Source of the DNA: Pomphorhynchus laevis
Lineage: Eukaryota > Acanthocephala > Palaeacanthocephala > Echinorhynchida > Pomphorhynchidae
DNA: 64,000 nt
Direction of reading: 5' to 3'
Assembly: GCA_012934845.2 (NCBI GenBank)
Contig: WNNJ02000322.1
Location: 62,001-126,000 of the forward strand
The notes under the pieces are model-generated. The model ran no database searches and had not been told where the DNA came from. It saw only the letters and a list, made by a program, of their open reading frames with translations. Both the position numbers and the translations under genes were made by a program. Numbering within the stretch: position 1 is the stretch's first letter; each line of letters begins with the position of its first letter. Positions 27,114 through 37,080 of the stretch are shown here, piece after piece.

Positions 27114-28265
27114 ATGCCTAAAAAAGCGCGATCTCAGATCCCTGTTCCTGATCAAGAATCTTCCACATCGGAATGCAATAATGGTTATACCAGCTTTGAA
27201 GTTTGATGCTATTCCAAAGATTGTGATGTATGGACACTTGTTCGTGTTAAAATATCCGACCAATCGGTGTATAAACGTAAACATTTCACTTGCGGTTTTT
27301 GTACATCAGTACGACTACTACAGTTATCCTGCTCCTCTACTCCTGTATCACACACGACCACTCAGACCAATGCTGTTTTAGATGTTTCCCTCGCATCAAC
27401 ACCTGACTTCGCATCTTATAATCCCATTATTGAACCTACTCTCTCACACACTCCTCGTTCAACTACGTACAAAACTTCCATTAATCTTTCTCATTCTAAC
27501 AATGCTAACGGTAAAGCTTTTCATCTCGTACCTCCTCCTTCCTAATAATCTCATCCTAACTCTACCTCCCACGTAACACTTCCAAATAATTTACAACCTT
27601 AATTTAAAATCATCTCCAGTCACATCTCTGATCTATTGATTCAACATCCCGCTCCTGTCGCACTTGCTCCAACCAATATTAATTCTCTATCAAGCACCCT
27701 GTCATTTCCACTTTTAGCTGCTCATTTGCCTCGACTCCTACCAGCTCTGCCGTCCACAACTTCCACGAAATAGTTTTTTCCTTCACGCAAACGCTGTATA
27801 ATCATATCAAACTTAAAGCTTTCCGAATCTGCTTCTCCACAATCTCGCCTCGATGATGATGTATCTGCTTTCAGGTCTATCCTAAAAACCATTCTTCCTG
27901 ATGATAACCCATCCCTCTTCAATAATATCGATCCTGTATCCTTTATTCGTCTAAACAAATCCACTAAATCCAATCATCTCAGTCATTCACTCTTGAAAAT
28001 CGTTTTCCGACATAGTTCACATGGCTCTTCAGTACTCTCCCAACGTTTTAAACTTCTTACCACTTCATCTACTTGCCGTATCTTTCCTGACCGCTCCCCT
28101 TCTGATATTGTCAAGCCCAATTTAGATTCGCATTGAGAAACATCGACGTGAAACAAACGGCGAGTCATTCTTATCTATACGTCAAATCAACGGAAATTTT
28201 CACGTTGTACACACAAGGACAAAAATTCGATGGCGTCCCATCTATCCCCCTTGTCTTCTTCGCTA
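27114..28265 (+). pseudogene. LINE A ORF1 (PHD-finger protein)
   Basis: ATG at 27114 (MPKKARSQIPVPDQE). PHD-like finger: C, then CYSKDCDVW and HFTCGFCTS about 25 residues later. The middle is Ser/Thr/Pro-rich. The C-terminal block EKHRRETNGESFLSIR, INGNFHVVHTRTKIRWRP is conserved with family B ORF1 (NGETSLSIRNIDGNLQVVHT) and ends at a stop near 28265. A stop (TGA where copy A1 has GGA) precedes CYSKDC, and there are frameshifts later. Its role would be RNA binding in the LINE ribonucleoprotein. Confidence 0.75.
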
Positions 28266-28269
28266 GTCA

Positions 28270-28790
28270 ATCTCGCTCCTAATTACTCATATGCAGATTA
28301 TCAACTCCTTTCCATCTGGAACTTGTGATTGTATACTGTCCAGGTTCAGTTGCCCCTCACGTATCTTCTTTAACGACCTTGCAGATCTAATGTCTCACTG
28401 TTCATTGTCTTATACTCCTTCTTTTGTTCTCGGTAACTTTAACATTCGTCTTGATCGCCCGTCTGACTCTGACTCTATCACTTTAACTAATCTTTTTTCT
28501 GATTTTAACTATAAATTACTTTCAACAAGCCCAACTCATATTCTCGGCGGTGCTCTCGACATCATTGCTGTCCCTATCTGCTTCAATGACTATACTTCCT
28601 TGTCAATTACTGATCCCGGATTGCCCAATCATTTCCTTGTCACTCTTACTCGTCCCCATCCTCCTTCTCCGCCTCCACAATATCCACACCAAGTCGACCA
28701 TGGAAACTTCTCGATATCCCTATTCTCTGCACAGCCTTACTCAATTCTTCGCTTTTTTTACTTCCTCTTAACTATCTCTCTCCCGATGAT
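28270..28790 (+). pseudogene. LINE A APE endonuclease, C-terminal part
   Basis: Frame 28291-29025 includes FVLGNFNIRLDRPSDSDSIT (catalytic D/N), LGGALDIIAVP, SITDPGLPNHFLVTL (position of the SDH motif, here PNH). The N-terminal third with the catalytic Glu is deleted; it is seen only in the piece at 24200-24440. Followed by a linker (SLSKRRLRHSFRVYNRF) leading to the RT. Confidence 0.72.
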
Positions 28791-29219
28791 CTCTGCATTC
28801 TGTTTGATTCTGAACTTATGTCTATCATCAATAAACTTCTGCCTAGTCGACTCCGACGCTCTCAGCGCTTGCGCCATGCTCCCTGGTTCGATTCTGACTG
28901 TAGTCTTTCTAAGCGTCGACTCCGTCACTCTTTTCGTGTGTATAATCGCTTTCTTAAACGTTTGCCCAACTCACTCCCTCAAAATATCCGTGATTCCTAC
29001 TTTTCTCTACGCCGTTCACATCTAATTCTTATACGTACTAAACGCACTATCTTTTGGCAAAATCAAGTCGAGTCATCTTCAAACTCTAAATCTCATTAAA
29101 AAATCTTAAACTAAATTCTTTCACGATCATCTACTTCTTGTAATATAAATGCTGATGAATTTTCTTCTTATCTACAAACTAAGCTATCTAATTTACTTTC
29201 CCTACTACCCGTAGCCCCC

Positions 29220-30813
29220 TTGTACCCACTCTTCTCTTTTAATACGTCCCTCCCAGAACTATTCCACCTTCTTCCCGTTTCGTCTGATGAAGTTTCTTCG
29301 GTTCTGCTGTCATTACCTAATAAAACCTCTCCTTCTGACCCAACTACAACTCGCTTGCTTAAAAATATCTGCTCCTCTATATCACCCTTCCTAACCACAT
29401 TGTTCAACTCGTCCATCCGTAGCCGTACATTTCCTTCCATCTGGAAATGCGCCACTGTTCGTCCTCTCATCAAAAAGCAATCTCTCGACTCCTCACTACC
29501 ATCTTCGTACCGTCCAATCTCACTTCTCCCAACCCTCTCTAAACTCCTTGAGCGTCTCGTTCTCAAGCAAGTTAATACATATCTCTATTCCTCTAACTTA
29601 TTTCCTCACTTCCAAGCCGCTTTTCGCTCTAATCACTCTACTAAAATTGCCTGTCTTAAAGTATATAATGACTTACTCATCTCGCGCGATCATAAATTAT
29701 GTAGTGTCATAGTTTCTCTTGATCTATCGTCTGCTTTTGACATCGTCGATCACTCGATTCTTCTCCATCGCCTTCGTCATGATTATGGCTTCTCTTTACC
29801 CACTGTATCATGGTTTTCTTCATATCTGTCAAACCGTACATTTCGCGTCTATTCTAACTCTTCTCTCTCCCATCCTTCATCCATCCCGATCGGTGTTCCA
29901 CAAGGCTCCGTATTAGGCCCTATGCTTTTCTCTCTTCTTCTCGGTGACTTGTCTTCGATTTCTCATAAATTTAACTTCAATGTTATGCAATATGCTGATG
30001 ACATTCTCATCTATGCTCAACGCACCTGTTTATCGTATTCACGATCTTAGTGTTTCTGTTTCCAGCTATCTTGTCTCAATTTCCAATCATCTTTCTTCCC
30101 TTCGCCTTTCTCTGAATCCTGATAAATCCAAAATTATGTGGATCCTACCTCGACGCCTCGGCTTCGAACCTCCCTCCGTATCATTAAATTCTACAATTCT
30201 TCCTATCGTTGATAATCTCGTTTTCCTAGGCTTCCATTTTGACAACCGACTTTCACTTAAACCTTTCGTTAGAGATAAAGTACGCTCATCTACCTTGATA
30301 CTCCGCAACCTCCGTCAAGTTCGTAGATTGATCGATTTCCCCTCTTGTATGACTCTTATATCTTCTCTGCTTTTTTCTATATTCGATTATTGTCTTAGTC
30401 TATTTTCCAACTCACCTAAATCCACTCTTCTTCCCCTACAACGCATCGTCAACGCAGCCGTCCGAATTCTCTTCCGTCTTCGTCGTTTTGATCATACATC
30501 CTACCATCTTGCTTCTCTCGATTTGCCTACAATTTATTGTCGTGTTCAAATTCGTCTTCTTATCGTTGCTTTCCGCCTTGTAACTTTTCATACCCCTTCA
30601 TTTCTCAACCTTCCTTTTCTTGATAATTCTCGTCCTGTTTACTGTTCCTTGCGTTCCTGTAATTCCCTTCTTTTACATGTCCCAAACTACTCTACCTCCT
30701 TTGGCCTCCGCTCCTTCCTTGTGGCTGCTCCTCTATCGTGGAATCATCTGCCATTCATATACGCCAATCAACTTCCTTGCCGTGCTTCAAACGACAAATC
30801 CGATCCAATTTAA
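29220..30813 (+). pseudogene. LINE A reverse transcriptase
   Basis: From MYPLFSFNTSLPELFHLLPV: VRPLIKKQSLDSSLPSSYRP (fingers), FRSNHSTKIACLKVYNDLLI, VSLDLSSAFDIVDHSILLHR (palm), GVPQGSVLGPMLFSLL, MQYADDILIYA (catalytic YADD), then thumb LRRFDHTSYHLASLDLPTIY and C-terminus. It runs over two overlapping frames because of a +1 shift just after YADDILIYA (near 30020). The same protein at 37157-38764 is uninterrupted. The pattern fits the CR1/L2 side of the LINEs. Confidence 0.85.
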
Positions 30814-30845
30814 ACAATTTGTCTGCTTGACTTTTTCATTTTTCT

Positions 30846-30895
30846 TTGTGGAGTTGTAAGCGTACAGCTTGTACGCATTTGCCACATTAAATAAA
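30846..30895 (+). promoter_or_regulatory. LINE A 3' stem-loop
   Basis: GCGTACA and TGTACGC pair around a 3-base loop, followed by ATTTGCCAC and TTAAATAAAT. The same design ends families B and E with different but paired bases. Likely the RT recognition site at the RNA 3' end. Confidence 0.7.
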
Positions 30896-31202
30896 TTAGT
30901 ATTATTATAATTGATCTAACCTGCATATCTTCACTTGCCCAATTTTGAAAAATATGTCACTATCCGATATTGACAGTAGGAGAAGATTTTGAAATACAAC
31001 TTATAAAATTGATAAACTTAGGGTGTATTTATTTTGTTTACCCAGTACCGAAAGGTAAAGAGGTATAATAAATTCTCTCATTATTATATATATATTATAT
31101 AATGAAAAATTTTTTCTTGATAACAAACATCTTACAATCTAATATACATACACAAATTACAACAATCTAAAATAATTACAACTTACAACTACTTACAACA
31201 AA

Positions 31203-31544
31203 ATGCCAAAAGGAATACCGTCTAGTGAAATGAAATGCTGCTCATGTAATGGACAGAACACAATGTGCCGAGGGTGTGTATGTGTCAAATCTAAACGAGC
31301 GTGTATAAACTGTTCTGCCAAAAGCTGTACAAATAGAATGATACCTTCCCAAGTAAAATATGTTTCGTCTAACTCCTCATCTGATTTACAAAAGGATATT
31401 GACCTAAAAGATATCTATAAAATTGTGATTAAATGGAGACCTAACTTGATGGAATTACCACGCTGTAACGAAAGAAGAGTATTCATTTCAAACTTAGCAG
31501 CGATGTTTAACAGGGCATGTACTCATGAAGATAATGAAAACTAG
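31203..31544 (+). CDS. Cys-rich N-terminal domain of an RT polyprotein
   Basis: Open frame of 113 residues: CCSCNGQNTMCRGCVCVKSK, RACINCSAKSCTN, then KDIYKIVIKWRPNLMELPRC. The Cys array (CxxC-x6-CxxCxC-x5-C-x2-C-x5-C) is the N-terminal finger seen in the same invertebrate RT polyproteins whose C-termini lie at 4205 and 10513. Intact as far as it goes but cut from its RT. Confidence 0.5.
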   Translation: MPKGIPSSEMKCCSCNGQNTMCRGCVCVKSKRACINCSAKSCTNRMIPSQVKYVSSNSSSDLQKDIDLKDIYKIVIKWRPNLMELPRCNERRVFISNLAAMFNRACTHEDNEN

Positions 31545-31547
31545 TTA

Positions 31548-31840
31548 ATGATGATAACGATTTATTTTCAACTCTTACTACAACGACCTTTGTCCCGAAA
31601 AGTCAAAGACACTAGAGCTGCCCTGAAAAGACGCCTGGATTATTGGAAAAAGAGAGAAATATGTGGTCTCTATGAAGAAGCCCGATATTTACAAATGACA
31701 AAGAAATCGAAAGAAACTAACATACTGAAATGGCCCAATTAATTCAAACGAGCAATTATGAAGGGTAGCATTGGAGCTGCAGTGCGTGCTTTAAATCCCG
31801 AAAATAATTGTAGCAAATTGTTGGCGGCTGAAGCCTTTGG
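31548..31840 (+). pseudogene. RT polyprotein segment after the Cys-rich domain
   Basis: Continues the previous entry after a stop: LKRRLDYWKKREICGLYEEA, then FKRAIMKGSIGAAVRALNPE. This matches the R-x-L-x-W-x6-LL-EGR and F-x-x-LM-GKV-AALRLL pattern of those polyproteins. Ends where LINE C starts. Confidence 0.5.
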
Positions 31841-31849
31841 CTGAAGTCG

Positions 31850-32731
31850 TCAAACGTTTCGACGAAGAAATCCTAAAATTCTACGGCATTTTGCAATAAT
31901 CGCAGAAGAATGAAGACGAGATTTTAAATTGGAGGAGATAACAACACCTAGATCAGTAAAGTGATTTACTGATTCGATAACTGTTGAGCTGAATTGATAA
32001 GAAGGGGAAGGTAATCGGGATTGACCAATTCTCATATGTCGACATTTACTAACATTGATTACTAAGCCGTGTGATGAACACCAACTACTAACTTTATCCA
32101 AATCTGATTGTAGTAGGGGAGATCTAGAACAACCACGAAATAAAGGGCACCACAGTTTCATGTCATCGGCGTATAATAGGCACTGGCATGTAACATTTTC
32201 AGCGATTTCGTTGATGTAGATATTAAACAAAGTGGGACTAAGGATACAGCCTTGTGGAACACCTTGAGTGAGATAAAACCATTCAGAAAGAGACTCACCA
32301 ACTCGCACAGCAAAGGAACGTCTACTCAAGAATTCACGTATCCAGAGACAAACGTGCTTTGAGAATCCGTAATTTCCAGGTTTCCACAGTAAAATTGGAT
32401 GAACGACCCGATCAAAAGCTTTGGACAAATCAATAAAGACGACAACAACAGGCACCCTCTGTTCGACAAAACCGGCCCAGCTTTCGCGTGCTAATGTTAG
32501 ATTAGTTGAAGTGGAGTTATGTTTTCTAAACCCATGCTGTTTATTAGATAAAATATTGAATTTGTCCAAATGAGAAGATACATACCTCAGGATCAGTTTC
32601 TCCATCACCTTGAAAGCAATACACGTCATACTTATTGGCCGATAATTTTGAGGATTTACTTTACCCCTTTTTTTGAAAACTGGAATGACTAATGGTCTCT
32701 TCCACATATCTGGGATTATGCCAGTTCTCAA
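31850..32731 (-). pseudogene. LINE C reverse transcriptase
   Basis: Open for 293 residues: WKRPLVIPVFKKRGKVNPQN, YRPISMTCIAF, QHGFRKHNSTSTNLTLARES, VVVFIDLSKAFDRVV, TQGVPQGCILSPTLFNIYIN, CQCLLYADDMKLWCP (catalytic YADD), NVSKCRHM, LGVVISSNL. All palm motifs are intact. Truncated in the thumb after LGFLRRNV. Confidence 0.85.
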
Positions 32732-32824
32732 GGATTAATAGTAAATATCAAAAAGCGGAAGATACATATTCGATGCAACTTTACGTAATAATATACTAGG
32801 AATACGATCGGGACCTGAACTATT

Positions 32825-34130
32825 TTAAGCCGGTAGCTTCGATAAGATATTAAGAACATCAAGCGGGTCAAAGTAGAGGTTAGAATCCTGGTACTGGAGA
32901 GAAGAATTGTCTATCGTAATGTTATAGTCACATAGGGAAAATCGATTGCGAGTGAGACAAAAGATCTTGTAAAGGATATTGGCAATGGAAAGAGGAGAAA
33001 CCGATTTTCGATCACCATCAACCAAACAGTTGATTGAAGAAGATACCCTCTTACGGTTGCTAAGTAGTTGCAAAAGTCTCTTTTGATCGACATGAGACAA
33101 GGAACATATGGCAGCAATGAATTGATGTTTCTTCTGACGTTTAAGAGAAGTCACCCTGTTGCGAATTGTAGTATAAAATCTGAAGGATCCGAGTTCACGC
33201 TTAAATAGTAGGAATGCATGATCACGTTCTCTGACAGCTCGCTTCAACTCACTGTCAAACCATTTGGGTTTGGAGGATGGTGGTTTACGTGTTACGCAAG
33301 GGGAAAAGGCGTGAAGTAGATTAATCAATGTTGTGTGGAGGAACGACCATGCCACATGAATACCGACTGTTCTAGCACAAGGCCATCGTACTAGGCTCAG
33401 CATTTCATTAATTGTATCGTAATCCGCATTCATAACACAAATCGTTTTTTTAATTGACCAGACGCGAAAAATGACCAGGTAGGATAATACTAAAGTGCAG
33501 TGATCGCTGGAGCCTAATGGCGGACCGCAACTTAATGACTTAACGACAGAATCATTAATACATAGGCATAAATCTAGCAGGGAATGACTTTTATTACGGA
33601 TACGAGTATTATAATGGACAAGCTGACAGAGAGTGAGCTCATTGAATACATAAAGTGAGGCTGATGATTCTTCATCACACCCTGGATCGCGGTATAAGAG
33701 ACCCAATCGATATTTGGAGTATTAAGATCTCGGCAGATTAAGGTATCCACATCGCCGGAACAGTGATGTTTTAACGACTTGATGATGAGTGATGTTTTTT
33801 ATCGAGGACTACGATAAACAATACAAATGCGATAAACCTTACCTCGTTCCTCCGTCACTTCAATCCACAAAAGCTCATTTCGATAATTGTCAGAACACGA
33901 CTATATTATGTTATAAACAAAGATTGTCGCGTATATAAGCAGCTACACAGTCACCTCTAGAGATTTTTCGATCACAGCGAACTATCGTATAACCCTGAAT
34001 ACCGACTTTAGAATCCAGAATATCACAATTTAACCAAATTTCAGTGAAAAACAGCATGTTGAGATTTTCATGATGTACTATTGCTTTGATTTCATCTAAC
34101 TTGTTAAACAAACTTAAAACATTTGAATAG
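32825..34130 (-). pseudogene. LINE C APE endonuclease
   Basis: Starts GIYILYSNVLSLFNKLDEIK, LFFTEIWLN (catalytic Glu), YTIVRCDRKISRGDCVAAYI; breaks near 33700-33910; resumes with ELTLCQLVHYNTRIRNKSHS and SLLDLCL, PPLGSSDHCTL (catalytic Asp-His pair), then a basic linker PKWFDSELKRAVRERDHAFL. At least one frameshift. Nicks target DNA in the LINE cycle. Confidence 0.75.
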
Positions 34131-35460
34131 AGTATGTAAATGCCAGCTTTGGTAGATGTACAGGGAAACTTATGAACATTTGATTTTTGAGAATTCATAC
34201 AATCGAACAATAAGGATAAATCCGGATGATTGACCGTTAGTAGCGAGTTACAGAGTCTACAGTTGAGTTGGGAATGGGTGCGACACAGAGACGTTCGATA
34301 TCCTGTAACGAAATATCTCGAGAGCTGTTGATAAAAAATCGAGCGGAGACTGCGTCGCACAACCTGAAAATTTCGGATTATAAGATTTTCTTCACCATTC
34401 ATTCGACGCTCATTCATCTCACGTTTGGCAGTAAACAACTGTTTTCTGTCTTCTGGAGATAAATCTTTCAAAAGACGAATACTGAAACCTATTAGAAGAT
34501 GACTGTTTCGTAGTATAAGTGAAATCATTACGGTGGAGGCAACAACAACTTTGAGTAAACGAGGTCGACTATCTGATTCTTTTCTACCAAGGCGAAATAA
34601 ATTTACTACACGCAAATCCTTTCTAACTGTGGCAGAGCAGTTTTGCAAAACACATAAGAGGATTGATTTAATTGCATTGACATCATGCTGAATACGTAAG
34701 TCATTGTTAACGGCAGATGACTCGATGAGATTTGCAATAAGCACACAGTGAGCCCTATCAGAGAGTGTGCGCAAATATGGGTTAGAATTAGAATGAACTT
34801 TCTCACTATTAGGAGCGGTATTCTGTGACGAAGATGGCGAGATAGAAGTCAGCTGTAAATTTGGGCGGTGTGACGTAGGAACTGGCAGCTGAGCTAAATT
34901 TACAAGGGACCTAATATCACGTGGATTATCTGATGATGACGTAGAAATGCAATGAGGGGTAGAAATGTAAGGTGATTTATCTGATACGACCAAAGAAATA
35001 CTGGGTTGCAAATGGTCAATGACAGTAACATCAGAAGATGAGCTGATTGATTGGGCAAAATTGAAGGATGTATAGTAATACCTGTAGAAGAGACGGGATA
35101 TTTGGCATTCTTAGAGGCAATCGAATGCGGAAGAATTGGGCATCGAGGTTGAAACTTATTACAAGCCGAAGAGGCATGTGTGGACATCGCTGCATTGCCA
35201 GATAGTTTCAATATATTTGTCTTGAGATTCTCTATTTCACTCTTCATCGTATTTATCATCTTAGCAGAACAGTAGCCACAGTAGAATTCGTTGTCTTCAA
35301 GGCAAGATGCCTGGAATTCTAAAGTCCAAATACTTACCCACGTGTGACAATCATTGTTTAAGCAAAAATCTTGTTGTTCAGATCCATTGGAAACATCTCT
35401 AACATCATTGTTGGACGCGACATGGTTGGAAACTTGAGACTTTTGTTTTTTCCACCCCAT
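34130..35460 (-). pseudogene. LINE C ORF1 with PHD-like finger
   Basis: ATG at 35460 (MGWKKQKSQVSNH). Finger CLNNDCHTW, then CLEDNEFYCGYC; then a short coiled segment MKSEIENLKTNILKL and a Ser/Pro-rich middle. After a frameshift near 35000 the C-terminal part reads LSPEDRKQLFTAKREMNERR and NLIIRNFQVVRR, the counterpart of the REENGETSLSIRNIDGNLQV block in family B. The same frame runs into the endonuclease without a start codon. Confidence 0.75.
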
Positions 35461-35522
35461 TCGTATATAGTCGTTTGATTAGTAAATGTCGGTCGTAAAT
35501 CGGTCCGTCCCGTATTGGTTTC

Positions 35523-36722
35523 TTGCTGCTCAGGAAATCCGCAATCGTTCGTCCCCTCCTCAAGAAACAATCGCTCGACCGCTCAATTCCTTCTAGCTAT
35601 CGCCCCATTTCACTACTCCCTACTCTTTCTAAGCTCTTAGAACGCATCATCTTAATACAGATCAACGCTTATCTGTCCTCATCCAAACTGTACCATCCTT
35701 TCCAATCCGCTTTTCGCTCTAATTACTCCACAGAAATTGCTACATAAAAGTTTATAAAGACTTACTCATTTCTCGAGACAAGGCTTTATATAGTGTTCTC
35801 ATCTCCCTCGACCTCTCCTCCGCCTTCGACATTGTCGACCACTCCGTCCTCCTTTCTCGCCTCCATTATGATTACGGCTTTTTTTCCTCCTCCGTAGCAT
35901 GGCTTGCCTCATATCTATCCGACCGTTCCTTTCGCGTCTGTTCAAATTCATCATCATCCCCTCCCATCCCATTTTTTGCGGGGTCCCACAAGGTTCAGTC
36001 CTAGGTCCCCTGCTTTTCTCTCATCTGCTTGGCGATCTCTTTTTGTTTATCAAACCTTACTTATTTTACGTCATGTAATACGCCGATGACATCTTCATCT
36101 ATGATCATGCATCCGCACATCGCATACACGATATCGGCATTTCTGCCTCCAACTGTATTTCTTCTATTCTATCTACAAAGGTCTCTCTAATCTCAATCTC
36201 GTTCTAAACGCCCACAGGTACAAAATAATGTAGATCCCCCCGTAAACCAAACATATCTCCTCCCATTGCATATTTTGCCTCGTCGATTATCCTCACGGTA
36301 CACAATCTCACTTTTTCTTAGACTTCCATTTCGATGATCACTTTTCCCTTTAACCCTTTATCCGCGACAACGTCCGCTCGTCTAACTTAATTCTCCGTGA
36401 CATCCGGAGTATCCGCCCCGTTATCGACTTCCGTTCTTGTATGTCTCTTTTTTCATCACATCTATTCTCTAAAATCGATTACTGCCTTAGCATTTTCGCC
36501 AATTCTTCAATATCCATCATCCTACCCCTACAACGCATCATTAAATCCGCCGTTCGAGTACTCTTACGTCTCCGTCGCTTCGACCACACATCCACATATT
36601 TTGCCCAACTCTTCTGGCCCACCATCACATCCGCATCAAACTCCGCCTTCTTCTCGTAACTTTTCGTCTCATCGCTGTCGGCTCCCCATCGTTCATCAAC
36701 CTTCCTTCCTTAGACGACACTC
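35523..36722 (+). pseudogene. LINE family B RT fragment B4
   Basis: Plus strand from RKSAIVRPLLKKQSLDRSIP through YRPISLLPTLSKLLERIILI, SLDLSSAFDIVDHSVLLSRL and AVRVLLRLRRFDHTSTYFAQ, ending abruptly at ACGACACTCCTAGGTGG, where repeat T begins. The same B-to-T junction is at 57955-57975. One short shifted frame is 61/61 identical to that other copy. Confidence 0.8.
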
Positions 36723-37080
36723 CTAGGTGGTATAAGAATAATAAAAAAATGATTTCAATTTTGAATCAGAAATGATTTTAATTTAATTTGCAAAACGTAA
36801 GACGAAAGTCTTTATTAAATCTAATTATCAATAAAAGCAGACTAGTCGAGTAATTGTCAGCCAACATTAAAACGGCTGAAGCATAAAACGTAGGTATTGG
36901 ATAAGTAGCTGATGCGGTCAACTAATACTGAAATGTAGCGTACTGCTGTTGGCTTATAGATAGGATTAAATCAACAGGCAATGTCATCCAAAATTTTAAT
37001 TGTTACAATGGCTGCACAATTAAATTAACTTAAATTTAGGTAGCAAACTATCGATGACTAGTTTGATCATAGAAATTAAT
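36723..37080. repeat. Repeat T copy 2
   Basis: Contains AATGATTTTAATTTAATTTG, a GGTATTGGATAAGTAGCTGATG block with inverted partner CCAATAC-like sequence, and GATGACTAGTTTGATCATAG. Interrupted by LINE A4 at 37081 and continued at 38965-39060. Confidence 0.75.

Larger units (their letters stand above)
26915..30895 (+). mobile_element. LINE family A, most complete copy
   Basis: Order: 5' leader (GGTTATTAAAGTTCTTACA), six 20-bp monomers, GC-rich linker, ORF1, deleted endonuclease, RT, 3' UTR with stem-loop and a short AT tail near 30895. It has inserted after 26907 in LINE D. A few mutations separate it from copy A4, so it is fairly young, but an internal deletion (about 28266) and frameshifts make it non-autonomous. 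No clear target duplication found. Confidence 0.85.
31845..35520 (-). mobile_element. CR1-like LINE C, nearly full-length
   Basis: ORF1 and EN-RT in order on the minus strand, lacking only the end of the RT and the 3' UTR (cut at 31845) and perhaps the promoter (cut at 35520, where a family B piece begins). Only a few frameshifts and stops, so moderately young. It resembles LINE D in RT sequence more than A, B or E. Confidence 0.85.
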
